From assembly GCA_963792075.1 (NCBI GenBank), contig CAWBUW010000012.1:2294001-2358000 (forward strand): 64,000 bases of DNA. The letters are read 5' to 3'. The stretch comes from CAWBUW01 sp963792075. Its GTDB lineage: Bacteria; Chloroflexota; Anaerolineae; Anaerolineales; UBA4823. Below, one piece after another: positions 1-8,737 of this stretch (positions are counted from its first letter, which is position 1; each line of letters begins with the position of its first letter). Position numbers and translations under genes: made by a program. The notes below the pieces were generated by a model that had not been told where the DNA came from, searched no databases, and saw nothing but the letters and a program-made list of their open reading frames with translations.

Positions 1-193
1 TATCTACGGCGCGTTGGGCATCATCCACTACTTGTTGAGGAGTGCGCCCTGTACGGGCATTCTCGCGTACGGATTGTTGAGCAAAAATCGGGGCCAGGCC
101 CGTGCCTTTGACGGCCGCAATATGGCCAGGTGTGGCGAGGCCCAGGCGGTCGCCAAAACCGAAGGAGGGGGATAATCCAAGGGGAGAAAGCAT
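1..193 (-). CDS. Tagaturonate epimerase family protein, N-terminal fragment
   Basis: The first 64 residues of a gene that runs off the left edge of the window. The start is an ATG at 193 on the minus strand. The N-terminus contains FGFGDRLGLATPGH and PIFAQQSVREN followed by RTGRTPQ, a pattern I associate with the UxaE (D-tagaturonate/fructuronate epimerase) family, which interconverts keto-uronates during hexuronate breakdown. The catalytic region lies outside the window, so the assignment rests on the N-terminal signature alone. The ketopantoate reductase gene follows 12 bp downstream of nothing visible here: it reads in the same direction but upstream of this gene, so both could share a transcript. 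Confidence 0.6.
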   Translation of the reverse strand, partial: MLSPLGLSPSFGFGDRLGLATPGHIAAVKGTGLAPIFAQQSVRENARTGRTPQQVVDDAQRAVD

Positions 194-205
194 AGATGTT
201 TCCTT

Positions 206-1258
206 TCAGAGGAGGTCCAGCAGCTTTTGAGGCTGGTGGGTGAAGCTGTCGCGCGGCAGTTTGTCGCTGGTCAGGGCCAGCAGCGTATCCCGCAGCATGC
301 GGTTGACCGGAGTGGGTACGGCGTGCTGCTCGCCCTGGCGGACGACCGCGCCGTTCAGGTAATCCACCTCGCTCTGGCCGCGCCCGGCATGGAGATCGAT
401 GTAGAAAGAGGGCATCTTACCGCCGCGGCCGCGGATGACCCCGCGCTGCAACAAAGGTTGGGAAAGCGCCGCGGGCAGGTATTGCACGCCAATCGCCAGC
501 AGGCGCACGGGGGTGCCTGGCAGGTCGATGACGGGGATTTTCTGAGCGCGCATCACTGCCAGCGCTTCGCGTAGCTGCGCCAGCTCCAGGCGGTACAGTT
601 TGGGATGGGCAAAGACCTCCGCGGGCGTCATGTCCAGGATAGCAGAGGTGGCGTTGGCGATCAGGTTGGTCAACATCTTGGACCATTTCATCGCGGCTGC
701 ATTGGGGTAAAGGCGGGCGTTCAACCCGGCCGCCTGCAGTGCGGCGCAGATGCGCGCCGAGAGCGGGTGACCTGCGGCAACTCCCAGCCCGCGCTGGCGT
801 TCAAGGAAGATATCGCCTGCCGCCCGGCGGCCAATGGCGCTGGTGACAGTCCCGGCGATGACCTTGCCTGGGCCAAGCATGGTCTCCAGGGCGGGTTCAT
901 TCTCGACGCCATTTTGTAAACACAAAAAAGGAGGCAGCTCAACCAGGTGGTCTGACAGCCTTTCTAACGCCGGGCGCGTGTCGAAGGACTTAAGCGCGAA
1001 GATCGCTGCGTCGAAGGGGCCAGCAGCCAGGGCCTCTTCGATCGTGCCGGCCACCTGCACGCCTTTCACGGCATGTTCTTCCCCATTCAGGTTCAGTTGC
1101 AAGCCGCGCGGCCGCACTTCCGCGGCGACTTCTGGCCTTTCCAGAAAGACAACCCGGTGGGCAGGCCCTCCTTGCTGGGCGTGCAGTGCCAGGCTGCCGC
1201 CGATGTAAGTGCCAATTGCCCCAGCGCCAAATACCAGCCAGCGCAACTCTTCGCTCAT
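206..1258 (-). CDS. panE: 2-dehydropantoate 2-reductase (ketopantoate reductase)
   Basis: 350 residues, a normal length for the ApbA/PanE family. The enzyme reduces ketopantoate to pantoate with NADPH in pantothenate/CoA synthesis. The N-terminal Rossmann motif GAGAIGTYIGG is at about residues 11-21, and the C-terminal helical domain contains KWSKMLTNLIAN, which carries the conserved catalytic lysine and an asparagine. The start overlaps the stop of the upstream phosphatase gene by 4 bp (ATGA), so it is translationally coupled in a minus-strand operon. Paralogues of this family act on other 2-oxo acids, so the physiological substrate is not certain; coaBC at 17-18.5 kb serves the same pathway but is not in this operon. 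Confidence 0.85.
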   Translation of the reverse strand: MSEELRWLVFGAGAIGTYIGGSLALHAQQGGPAHRVVFLERPEVAAEVRPRGLQLNLNGEEHAVKGVQVAGTIEEALAAGPFDAAIFALKSFDTRPALERLSDHLVELPPFLCLQNGVENEPALETMLGPGKVIAGTVTSAIGRRAAGDIFLERQRGLGVAAGHPLSARICAALQAAGLNARLYPNAAAMKWSKMLTNLIANATSAILDMTPAEVFAHPKLYRLELAQLREALAVMRAQKIPVIDLPGTPVRLLAIGVQYLPAALSQPLLQRGVIRGRGGKMPSFYIDLHAGRGQSEVDYLNGAVVRQGEQHAVPTPVNRMLRDTLLALTSDKLPRDSFTHQPQKLLDLL

Positions 1259-1902
1259 ATTTCCTCCGGTAATCCATCCAGTTCCGCTGGATTAGTGAAG
1301 CTGAGAATATTCCAGCGTTTGCGCGCATTTTCGTATAAGGCGTGCAGGTAAGCGGTGTTCTCAACCCGAAAAGTCAGGCTGGCCTGGTGACCGACTGGGG
1401 TCACGCCCAGGATTGCGAAAAACACCCGGGTGAGGAAAGCCCCATGAGATACTACCAGGTAACATCCTGGCGGGCGCTGTACCAGGTCCTGCACAGCTTG
1501 CAAGGCGCGCACAAAGAGATCGGTTTGGGTTTCACCGGTGCCTTCGAAACCTGCGTAAGGGTGGAAATAATCCACCTCTGGCTGGCGCTGGCGGATTTCA
1601 GCCAGAGGCTCCCCTTCCAGCAAGCCAAAGCTGCGCTCCATGATGTTCGGCTCTGTTTCCAAAGAGGTGTGCGGATTGATTACCGCGCGGATGATCTCGG
1701 CCGTATCCCGGGCGCGTAGCTGAGGGCTGGAGACGATATAGTCGAAGCGCACGCCTTTCTGGAGCCAGCGACTGGCCAGCCAGCGGGCCTGGCGACGGCC
1801 GCGCTCGGTCAGAGGGGTGTCGCTTTGTCCCTGGAGGCGCTGTTCGAGGTTGGCCACTGTCTCGCCGTGGCGGAGGAAGTAGAATTCGTGAAAATCAGGC
1901 AT
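1255..1902 (-). CDS. Histidine phosphatase family protein (phosphoglycerate-mutase-like)
   Basis: 215 residues. The catalytic RHG motif with its nucleophilic histidine sits at the N-terminus (FLRHGETVAN), followed by the PLTERGRRQA helix, and the second catalytic histidine is in VVSHGAFL near residue 160. This is the branch-2-like small histidine phosphatase fold that includes cofactor-dependent mutases, alpha-ribazole phosphatase and broad acid phosphatases. The length and motifs do not separate these. It lies 6 bp downstream of a second gene of the same family (1909-2586), which suggests a local duplication, and overlaps panE by 4 bp. The substrate is unknown. Confidence 0.85.
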   Translation of the reverse strand: MPDFHEFYFLRHGETVANLEQRLQGQSDTPLTERGRRQARWLASRWLQKGVRFDYIVSSPQLRARDTAEIIRAVINPHTSLETEPNIMERSFGLLEGEPLAEIRQRQPEVDYFHPYAGFEGTGETQTDLFVRALQAVQDLVQRPPGCYLVVSHGAFLTRVFFAILGVTPVGHQASLTFRVENTAYLHALYENARKRWNILSFTNPAELDGLPEEI

Positions 1903-1908
1903 GGGAAA

Positions 1909-2586
1909 TCAAGGGGTAGATGGGCCGGACCAGTGGCTGCGGTCGTTAAGGCCAAACAGAGTCCACTTATGCTCGGCAGGGGAATAGGTCAGGCTGGCAA
2001 AGGCTGTGTTGCCAAAACGGAAGCGCGGCCCGGTGAAGTTGGCCTGCACTGGGATGCCCAGGATGGCGTACATGGCCATATTCAAGATACCGCCATGTGA
2101 GACAACCAGGTATCGCCCAGGTGAATGGGTAAGCAAGCGCTGTAAAGCCCGCCCTGCACGCAGGTAAAGCTCCCATTGGCTTTCTCCGGTTTGCCCGATG
2201 GCCTGGTAGGGGTGAATAAAAGCAGGGCGGGGATAAACTTGAGCGGCATCCTCCGGGCGAAGGCCAGAAAGCAAGCCATTATCGCGTTCCATCCAATCCT
2301 CATCTAATTCTAAGGGCGCTGTCAATTGGTCAGCGATGATCTCTCCAGTCTCCTGGGCGCGCAGCAATGGGCTGGAGATCACCGCCAGAAAGGACAAACC
2401 TTCGTGATGCCAACGCCTGGCGATGGCACGCGCCTGCCTGCGTCCATTTTCGGTCAGGGGAAAATCGGTTTGGCCCTGATGGTACCCTTCGGCGTTACCG
2501 ATAGACTCACCATGGCGCATTAAAAGGATGTAGTAAAGCGAGTCGGGAGGTGGTTCAGGGGCAACAAACATAGGCTTATCGTTCAA
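1909..2586 (-). CDS. Histidine phosphatase family protein (second copy)
   Basis: 225 residues, same family as the next gene: LLMRHGESIGN near residue 25, PLTENGRRQARAIARRW, and a second catalytic histidine in VVSHGGIL. The two tandem proteins share layout and several sequence blocks but differ widely elsewhere, so the duplication is old. The start overlaps the end of lysA by 4 bp. The order lysA, phosphatase, phosphatase, panE reads as one coupled minus-strand operon. Substrate unknown; phosphoglycerate mutase activity is less likely because a clear gpmA occurs at 48.7 kb. Confidence 0.85.
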   Translation of the reverse strand: MNDKPMFVAPEPPPDSLYYILLMRHGESIGNAEGYHQGQTDFPLTENGRRQARAIARRWHHEGLSFLAVISSPLLRAQETGEIIADQLTAPLELDEDWMERDNGLLSGLRPEDAAQVYPRPAFIHPYQAIGQTGESQWELYLRAGRALQRLLTHSPGRYLVVSHGGILNMAMYAILGIPVQANFTGPRFRFGNTAFASLTYSPAEHKWTLFGLNDRSHWSGPSTP

Positions 2587-3917
2587 GCGGGAAGTGGGCG
2601 TTCACGGCGGAGTAAATCTTCCGGTCGCTCGCGTTCCAGGATCAGGTGTTCCCCGCGCTCGTCCAGCCACAGCACGGCAGGGCGGCAGGCGCCGTTGTAA
2701 TTGCTGCTCATGCTGATGTGGTAGGCTCCGCTGACCGGGACCGCAACCAGTTCGCCAGGCTGCATCTCGGGCATGGGCAATGCCTCAATGAGGATATCCC
2801 CACTTTCACAATAGGGACCTGCCAACCAGGCAGGGTCTGCCAATGGGCGTGCAGGTTGAGTAACGGGTAGCGCGGTGTAGCGCGCCTCATAGAGCGCCGG
2901 GCGGATATTGTCCGCCATGCCGCCATCCAGCATCAGCCAACGCCGGGTGGCAGTACGTTTAACCGCGCCCAGCCGGTAGATGGCAACGCCCGCACGGGCA
3001 ACCAGGCTGCGCCCCGGCTCGAACTGAAGCTGGGGCAAAGGTAGATGGTTGGCCAGGCAGGCTGCGACCACCTGCCTGGCCGCAAAGGAAACGTAACTCT
3101 CAACAGGCATGTGGGGCAAGTCCGCTTCGCTGTAGGGAACACCCCAACCTCCGCCTACGCAAAGTACTTCCGGCTGCCAGCCACTCGATTGGTGTTCGGC
3201 CATGAACTGCGTTACGGTTTCGATGGCAGGCCCCAATGGGGAGGGGTCGTGGAAATGGGAACCCTGGTGGAAGTGCAGACCTTTCAACGGCAGGTCGTTT
3301 TCACGGCAGAATAAAATCGCCTGGCTGGCTTCTAGCATGCTCATGCCAAACTTGCTGTCCTCCTGGCCGGTCTGGGTGTATGCATGCGTTTTTACTGCCA
3401 CTCCGGGGCGCAAGCGCAGCCACAGGTTGGGGAAATGATAAGGACGGGTAGTCCGGTGAAGGCTGTCCAACCTTTCTAACTCAGCCAGGTTATCCACCAC
3501 GATCGTTCCGGCATGGTTGACTGCGGCAGCGAGGTCGGCTGGGCTTTTATTTACCCCATGCACCAGGATGCGCTGGCGGGCCACACCCGCCGTAACCGCA
3601 ATGTTGATTTCGCCCGCGCCGGTGCAGTCGAGCAGCAAACCCTGGTGATCTGCCCATTGAGCCATCGCCAGGGACAGGAAAGCTTTCCCGGCATAAGTGA
3701 TGCCTGCTGGAGCGGGGTAGTGTGTAGAAATGGCCTGGCGGTAAGCATCGACGCTGGCATCCAAAGTCATGCGGTCAAAGAGATAGAGCGGGGTGCCATA
3801 TTGGTCAGCCAGGTCAGCCAGTGAATGACCGGCGATGGTCAGTGTGGGCTGGCCTAGATAGTCCTGGATGGAGGTGGTGAGCGGAAAAAGCTCGAGGCGT
3901 TGTTCAAGATACGTCAC
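2583..3917 (-). CDS. lysA: Diaminopimelate decarboxylase
   Basis: 444 residues, group IV PLP-dependent decarboxylase that converts meso-diaminopimelate to lysine. The N-terminal TIM-barrel has the PLP lysine in YAGKAF (about residue 78), the HFHQGSHFHDPSP block that replaces the usual HIGSQ region, and the glycine-rich phosphate loop CVGGGWG. The C-terminal barrel has CESGDIL with the catalytic cysteine, and an aromatic-rich end. The context (fmt upstream with a 24 bp gap, phosphatases downstream with overlap) is a housekeeping operon. Ornithine/arginine or carboxynorspermidine decarboxylases share the fold, but the CESGD motif favours LysA. Confidence 0.88.
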   Translation of the reverse strand: MTYLEQRLELFPLTTSIQDYLGQPTLTIAGHSLADLADQYGTPLYLFDRMTLDASVDAYRQAISTHYPAPAGITYAGKAFLSLAMAQWADHQGLLLDCTGAGEINIAVTAGVARQRILVHGVNKSPADLAAAVNHAGTIVVDNLAELERLDSLHRTTRPYHFPNLWLRLRPGVAVKTHAYTQTGQEDSKFGMSMLEASQAILFCRENDLPLKGLHFHQGSHFHDPSPLGPAIETVTQFMAEHQSSGWQPEVLCVGGGWGVPYSEADLPHMPVESYVSFAARQVVAACLANHLPLPQLQFEPGRSLVARAGVAIYRLGAVKRTATRRWLMLDGGMADNIRPALYEARYTALPVTQPARPLADPAWLAGPYCESGDILIEALPMPEMQPGELVAVPVSGAYHISMSSNYNGACRPAVLWLDERGEHLILERERPEDLLRRERPLPA

Positions 3918-3941
3918 TGAATTGCTCCGGTAGTTTTAAGG

Positions 3942-4856
3942 TCAATTTTCCCAACCGCGCACGCCTTGGAGAAAAACTTTACCCGGCATGGCTTTTTTCC
4001 CGGCGGGTTGGACTTCGTCCAGCACGAGCAGGTCCGTTGCACAGCCCAGCGCAGGCAAGCCGCGGTGCAGGACAGGGGTGCCAGGTGTGGTTCGGCCTGG
4101 TGCGGGATGGGCCTGGAGGATCTTAAGGATTTCGTTTTGCCAGATGGTGAAGGTCCCTGGCCAGGGGGTAAAGGCGCGCACACGCCGCGCCAGTGCCTCG
4201 GCGGGCTGGCTGAAATCCAGCCTCCCATCCTCTTTCTTTAGCATAGGGGCATAGGTGGCGTTGGCCTCATCTTGAGGCTGTGGCAGCAGCGCACCGTTCA
4301 GGTAAGCCGGCAGCGTCTCGATCAGCAGTTGCGCGCCGAGCTCGGCCAGGCGCTTCCCTAACGTGACGGTTGTGTCGTCCGGGTGAATGGGTTCAGCTCT
4401 TTGGCTGAGTCCAGGCCCAGTATCTACGCCAGGGTCCATCAGCATGATGGTGATCCCAGAAGCAGGGTCACCGTGCAGGATTGCCGCGTTGATCGGAGCA
4501 GCGCCGCGCCAACGAGGCAGCAGCGAGGCGTGCACGTTAACGCAGCCATAATGCGGCAGATCCAGTACCACGGGGCGCAGGATCTGGCCGAAGGCTGCCA
4601 CAACAATAAGGTCTGGTTTCCAGTTCTGGAGCTGCGCCAAGGCTTCTGGTTGGCGCAAGCGTTCGGGTTGGATAACCGGCAGGCCCATTTCTTGGGCCAG
4701 GGTTTTAATGGGCGGCGGGGTCAGAGCCCGGCCGCGTCCGGAAGGCCGGTCGGGTTGGGTGACCACGCCCACCAGGGTGACATGTTGCGCCAGTGCCCGT
4801 AGTGTAGGCAAGGAAAATTCTGGCGAACCCATGAAAACCGTGCGTATCTCTTTCAT
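3942..4856 (-). CDS. fmt: Methionyl-tRNA formyltransferase
   Basis: 304 residues, the usual length. It formylates initiator Met-tRNA using 10-formyl-tetrahydrofolate. Visible are the N-terminal FMGSPEFSLPTL start, the catalytic block VNVHASLLPRWRGAAPI with the conserved Asn and His, and MDPGVDTG with the conserved Asp; a C-terminal OB-fold domain follows (FTPWPGTF). The ATG at 4856 lacks a Shine-Dalgarno but is preceded at 7 bp by TACAAT, so the message may be leaderless. The gene heads the fmt-lysA-phosphatase-panE operon. Confidence 0.93.
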   Translation of the reverse strand: MKEIRTVFMGSPEFSLPTLRALAQHVTLVGVVTQPDRPSGRGRALTPPPIKTLAQEMGLPVIQPERLRQPEALAQLQNWKPDLIVVAAFGQILRPVVLDLPHYGCVNVHASLLPRWRGAAPINAAILHGDPASGITIMLMDPGVDTGPGLSQRAEPIHPDDTTVTLGKRLAELGAQLLIETLPAYLNGALLPQPQDEANATYAPMLKKEDGRLDFSQPAEALARRVRAFTPWPGTFTIWQNEILKILQAHPAPGRTTPGTPVLHRGLPALGCATDLLVLDEVQPAGKKAMPGKVFLQGVRGWEN

Positions 4857-4863
4857 GTCGAAG

Positions 4864-4872
4864 ATTGTAGCA
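4864..4872 (-). promoter_or_regulatory. Extended -10 promoter for fmt
   Basis: Read on the minus strand the sequence is TGC-TACAAT, an extended -10 element. Seven bases (CTTCGAC) separate it from the fmt ATG, so initiation would fall on or next to the start codon. No convincing -35 box was found. Confidence 0.45.
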
Positions 4873-4890
4873 CATCTTATTTAGAAACAC

Positions 4891-4926
4891 ATGACGCATC
4901 CTACAATTTATCGTAGGATGCGCCAT
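4891..4926. repeat. Imperfect palindrome between fmt and a small membrane protein gene
   Basis: A 14-base arm (ATGACGCATCCTAC) pairs with GTAGGATGCGCCAT around an 8-base AT-rich loop with one mismatch. Both flanking genes read on the minus strand. The loop is larger than in the GCRAAGC palindromes of this window and no T-run follows directly on the minus strand, so it is listed as a separate hairpin; it may terminate the upstream small gene. Confidence 0.6.
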
Positions 4927-5007
4927 CTAACAGTATTTGATTATATTGAAGGACATGCGCCGCCGTAAGGCTGCTGACACATACCCCGTATGAGGGTCTA
5001 TGAAGTG

Positions 5008-5205
5008 TTAACGCAAGAAGAAAGACAGAACGACCAGGATGGTTACGAATGAGCCTGCCAGGATGCCGATGCGGCGCAAGTCTTTCGCCACATAGGAATA
5101 ATCCGGGTTGAAGACCGGCGTGCGGCTGCTGGCTGCTGCTGCAGTGGATTCGGTTGCAGATGTATTTACTGTCTTGCTGATCCTGCGATTAGCTTTTTTT
5201 CCCAT
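5008..5205 (-). CDS. Small single-pass membrane protein, unknown function
   Basis: 65 residues. The first 20 residues are basic (MGKKANRRISK), the middle is Thr/Ala/Ser-rich, and the last 20 residues (GILAGSFVTILVVLSFFLR) form one hydrophobic segment ending in Arg, so a tail-anchored small protein is likely. A good Shine-Dalgarno (AAAGGAGT) precedes the ATG. Similar short basic-plus-TM proteins are common in Chloroflexota but I know no function. It lies 49 bp downstream of the sortase gene on the same strand. Confidence 0.65.
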   Translation of the reverse strand: MGKKANRRISKTVNTSATESTAAAASSRTPVFNPDYSYVAKDLRRIGILAGSFVTILVVLSFFLR

Positions 5206-5254
5206 AAGTTACTCCTTTTGCGCGTTCGCGCAAGGCGAGAGTATACCACAAGTT

Positions 5255-6193
5255 TCATTTTGTTGTTTGTAGTGTTCCATGGACAATGATGCGTTGGTTA
5301 TCTACCAGGTAGGGATAGCAGGAAATCAGCGTGACCACGCCTTGTTTGGCAGCCGCCATGACCTCTACACGCGTAGGTTCGACGATCTCGGTACCGGTGA
5401 CGACATAGGTGAAGACGCGCTGATTGCTGGTATAAAGGATGATGGTGTCCCCAGGTTGAAGACGATCCAGGTCGCGGAAGATTTCACCAAAAACATCGTT
5501 ATGCGCAGTCAACACCAGGTTGCTGGCATCCCCCGGATTGGCGGATCCGATGTGTTGGCCAACACCCTTTTTGAGCTGCTCCCAACCATCCCCCAGCACT
5601 ACAGGCGCATCCACATTGAGCGCAGGGATTTGGACGCGCACAGGTTGGCCAGGGCCTGGAGTAGGGATGGGCAAATTGGCCAGGCTTTGTACCAGCGGAC
5701 GAAGATGCTCGGGGATTTCTTCCTCATTGACACGGGCACCCCCTGGCGCATTCGGTGGAGTGTGACCAGATGGCAGCACTACAGCGGAAATGAGTGGGGT
5801 CGGGGTAAGGGTGGGCTGCACGAGCGCCTCGGCAACCTGAACATTCAGGTTGCGTATGATTTCCATACCGGAGAAAAGCACAAAGACCAACCCGGCGACT
5901 GCGAATAGTTCAACCACGAGAAGCAGGCCGTCGAAAAAGCGGCGCCAGCTGCTGCGGGGAGGGATGGTTCCGGCCGTGTCCAGGGCCGGATCTACCACCT
6001 GGCCTGTGCGAAGATGATCGAGACTGTCGGAAGGCAAGTCGGAGGCCAGGGAAACGACGCGGCCAGTCCGCCGGAACCGATCAATGTGTTCCTGGCGCAT
6101 CTTGCGCCGTTTTTCCACCAGCAGGCGGCGCAGTTCATCAACTGAGAGGTCTTCAGCAGATCGAACTTTACGCACGGAGCGATTATACCCCAT
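5255..6193 (-). CDS. Sortase, class D-like, with long cytoplasmic N-terminus
   Basis: 312 residues. About 85 charged residues precede a single membrane segment (about 87-112), then a Pro/Gly-rich linker and a C-terminal sortase barrel. The transpeptidase triad can be read as His231 (LTAHND), Cys292 (TLISCYP) and Arg301 (NQRIIVHGTL). The protein should anchor surface proteins or act as a housekeeping cell-surface transpeptidase. No protein in the window carries a clear LPXTG-type signal, so its substrate lies elsewhere or uses another motif. The start overlaps the end of the MFS gene by 11 bp; there is no strong ribosome site, and a GTG at 6175 is an alternative. Confidence 0.8.
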   Translation of the reverse strand: MGYNRSVRKVRSAEDLSVDELRRLLVEKRRKMRQEHIDRFRRTGRVVSLASDLPSDSLDHLRTGQVVDPALDTAGTIPPRSSWRRFFDGLLLVVELFAVAGLVFVLFSGMEIIRNLNVQVAEALVQPTLTPTPLISAVVLPSGHTPPNAPGGARVNEEEIPEHLRPLVQSLANLPIPTPGPGQPVRVQIPALNVDAPVVLGDGWEQLKKGVGQHIGSANPGDASNLVLTAHNDVFGEIFRDLDRLQPGDTIILYTSNQRVFTYVVTGTEIVEPTRVEVMAAAKQGVVTLISCYPYLVDNQRIIVHGTLQTTK

Positions 6194-7502
6194 TTGCCAC
6201 GGCGGCTGGCCGCTCCCGTTTCAGGAAGAGGCCAAAGCCTGCCAGCCGGAGCACTGTTGCGACCACTAACGCTGCGGGTATGCCGAACCGGTCTGCCAGG
6301 AGCGAGCCTATCAAAGGGGCAATGATCGATGTCATGTAGGAAAGGCTCTGGGCCACGGCGACGAAAGTGGCGCTGTACTTGACCGGCACCGTCTTCATCA
6401 ACTCATCGAAAAAGACCAGGTCTACCCCCGCGCTAAACATCCCGACCACACCGCCTAAGATGGCGATCACTTGAACCTGGCGAGTCTGGGCAACCAGGGC
6501 GGGATAGAGGGCTACGCCCAGGGTAGTACATGACAGAACAAAGCGAGAACCGCGCAGGCGCAACTGGCGCGCCCAGAAAATGTAGCCAATGAGCACTACG
6601 GCTGTCTGGGTGGTGCTGAAAATGCCGATCCAGGCATCGGTAGCGTGTACCTCTCGCACGAAATAAAGCGGGAAGAGGGGGAGGGCCAAGGTGGTGCCAA
6701 ATAGAAAGACAAAACGTTTGAGAACAAATGAAACAAAAGCAGGCTGGCCGCGTACCAATTCCAGGTAATCCTTAAGCTGCTGCAGCCAGGCGCCCCCTGC
6801 TACATCTTGGATGGGTTCGTTCTCTCGCAGCCTGATGCGCATCGTGATGAAATAACTGAGCATACCTCCGATGGAAAGCACCAGGAAAACCAGTTGATAG
6901 TTGAGCGGGAAGCGTATACGATCGAGGAATTGGCCTGCCACAGCTACCGTGATCGCGGTGGTGATCCCAATAATAGACCAGCGCCGGCTCATTAGCTCGT
7001 AGCGACCATTGGGGCCGGCCACCAGGTTCATCACCACTGAAAACGACACATTGAGCATAGTTTGAGGGATTGAAGCGAGCGCCCAGATTGCGAGGATGGC
7101 AATCACACGGTACTGATCCGGCAGCCAGAACGAAAGCAGTCCGGTAAGGAAGTACCCCGCAATGTAGAGCATGCGCGAGGTACTGAACCAGGGGATTATA
7201 TTACGCCTTGATTGCAGGAACCTCCCGGCAGGGAGGGCAATGAGCAGGCCGGTAATCCCAGGTATGGTGGTGAGCAAGCCAACCTGAGTGCTGCTGGCGC
7301 CCAGGCGGGTCATAAATACCGGCAGGTAAGGTGCAGCCGCGCCGGCCAGGCCGATGGCTACCGCATCAGCTTGTACGTATAATCCATTCCGCTTTTGAGT
7401 CTCAATCGGCAGCTCGACCGGGTTTTGTTCTTCCACCACTTCTGGCGGTTGGTCTTCAATTTGGCCGGGAGTATTTTCTATAGGAATGTCAATAATATCC
7501 AT
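6183..7502 (-). CDS. MFS transporter
   Basis: 439 residues with about 12 hydrophobic segments in two halves, a charged loop in the middle, and a cytoplasmic acidic N-terminus of about 40 residues (rich in Glu/Pro). The loop after TM2 reads PAGRFLQSRRNI, like the GRWLQRRSLYR loop in the second MFS protein at 55.5 kb, so the two carriers are paralogous. The substrate cannot be read from sequence. The neighbours are sortase (overlapping) and a glycosyltransferase 7 bp upstream, which hints at an envelope role but does not prove it. Confidence 0.8.
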   Translation of the reverse strand: MDIIDIPIENTPGQIEDQPPEVVEEQNPVELPIETQKRNGLYVQADAVAIGLAGAAAPYLPVFMTRLGASSTQVGLLTTIPGITGLLIALPAGRFLQSRRNIIPWFSTSRMLYIAGYFLTGLLSFWLPDQYRVIAILAIWALASIPQTMLNVSFSVVMNLVAGPNGRYELMSRRWSIIGITTAITVAVAGQFLDRIRFPLNYQLVFLVLSIGGMLSYFITMRIRLRENEPIQDVAGGAWLQQLKDYLELVRGQPAFVSFVLKRFVFLFGTTLALPLFPLYFVREVHATDAWIGIFSTTQTAVVLIGYIFWARQLRLRGSRFVLSCTTLGVALYPALVAQTRQVQVIAILGGVVGMFSAGVDLVFFDELMKTVPVKYSATFVAVAQSLSYMTSIIAPLIGSLLADRFGIPAALVVATVLRLAGFGLFLKRERPAAVANGV

Positions 7503-7509
7503 ATTTTGA

Positions 7510-8724
7510 TTATGTGTAAATCATGCCCTGCAACAAAGCTTCGAGTTGGTCTGCCAGCATGGCACGGTCAAAGTGGGTTTCAATGTATTGTCGCCCTCGC
7601 TGGCCCATAGCGCGGGCAGCAGCAGGGTCATCCGCCAGGGTGAGTATGGCCTGTGCCATTTCCTCAGAACTGCCGGGTTGGATGGGTAAGCCAGCCTGTA
7701 CGCTCGTTACGACTTCCCGGATCACCCCATCGATGGCTAATACAACCGGGCGAGCCGCGGCCATATAATCGAACACTTTGTTCGGATAGGTTGTCTTGTA
7801 CAGCTCAATGGGCTTCAGGATGGCGATACAGGCGTCTGCAGCAGCCAGAGCGGCTGGCATCTGCAATTTGGGAACCGGAGGAATAAAGTAAACGTTTTTT
7901 AGTCCCAGGTCCACAGCGCGCTGGACCAGGTTCGATTTCTCTTTGCCGTCACCCAGGAAAACGATGGCAATATCACTGCGCTGCGCCAGACTTTGGGCGG
8001 CTGAAAGTACTATTCCGAGATCGTTCGACATACCGTGCGCACCCGCATACAGCGCGATAAATTTGCCCTCCAGACTGTGCTGGCGGCGGAATTCAGCGCC
8101 GCTGGCGTGCGGATCGAACATGCGCGGATCAGCGCCGTTGGGGATCAGGGTGACTTGCCTGGCGCCTCGCTGGCGGACGTGTTCGATGAATCCGGGGGAG
8201 TTGACCATCAAATGGTCTGCATGGTGGTACAAGAAACGCTCCAGCCATTCGGAAAGGCAAATGAGGATTGGGTTGCGCAGCACACCGACTGCAATGGCAA
8301 AGGCCGGCCATAAGTCGCGTACTTCGAAGAGAAAGCGCTTCCTTTTGATGCGCGCAAGCGCCCAGGCCGTTACCCCTTGGAAAATAGGCGGCGACGTGCC
8401 CCATACCAGGTCCACCTGGGATACGCCCAGGCCAACAATAAACGAAGAGAGCATGAAACTGAAAAAGCTGAAGATGCGGTGAACGAAGCTGCGGTGCAGG
8501 GCAGCGTAAGTGTAAGTGCGCAAGATGGTGATACCTTGTTCCTCCTGGGCCTGCACCCAGGGGATTTTTCCTGAACGGCTGGAACCGGTCAGGTATGAGA
8601 CTGGGCTGGCAATTACCGTGACACGGTGGCCTTTTTCCGCCAGATATCGGGCGAGCTCGTGGTGGCGTGTACCGCCCGGTTCATCCAGGGCAGCAAAGGC
8701 CTGGTGGATCAGTAAGATGTGCAT
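7510..8724 (-). CDS. Glycosyltransferase family 4 (GT-B) protein
   Basis: 404 residues from the ATG at 8724 (MHILLIHQAF). A longer reading frame to 8877 would run into the next gene and is not used. The N-terminal Rossmann half contains PGGTRHHELARYLAEKGH, typical of nucleotide-sugar-dependent mannosyl/fucosaminyl-type transferases (WbuB-like). The C-terminal half has the donor-binding region with YKTTYPNKVFDYMAAARPVV, where the EX7E-like glutamate is not obvious. It probably adds a sugar to a lipid-linked or surface polysaccharide in the cytoplasm. The heparinase-like gene starts only 13 bp upstream, a pairing seen in exopolysaccharide loci. Confidence 0.85.
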   Translation of the reverse strand: MHILLIHQAFAALDEPGGTRHHELARYLAEKGHRVTVIASPVSYLTGSSRSGKIPWVQAQEEQGITILRTYTYAALHRSFVHRIFSFFSFMLSSFIVGLGVSQVDLVWGTSPPIFQGVTAWALARIKRKRFLFEVRDLWPAFAIAVGVLRNPILICLSEWLERFLYHHADHLMVNSPGFIEHVRQRGARQVTLIPNGADPRMFDPHASGAEFRRQHSLEGKFIALYAGAHGMSNDLGIVLSAAQSLAQRSDIAIVFLGDGKEKSNLVQRAVDLGLKNVYFIPPVPKLQMPAALAAADACIAILKPIELYKTTYPNKVFDYMAAARPVVLAIDGVIREVVTSVQAGLPIQPGSSEEMAQAILTLADDPAAARAMGQRGRQYIETHFDRAMLADQLEALLQGMIYT

Positions 8725-8737
8725 GTGCCTCAACCGT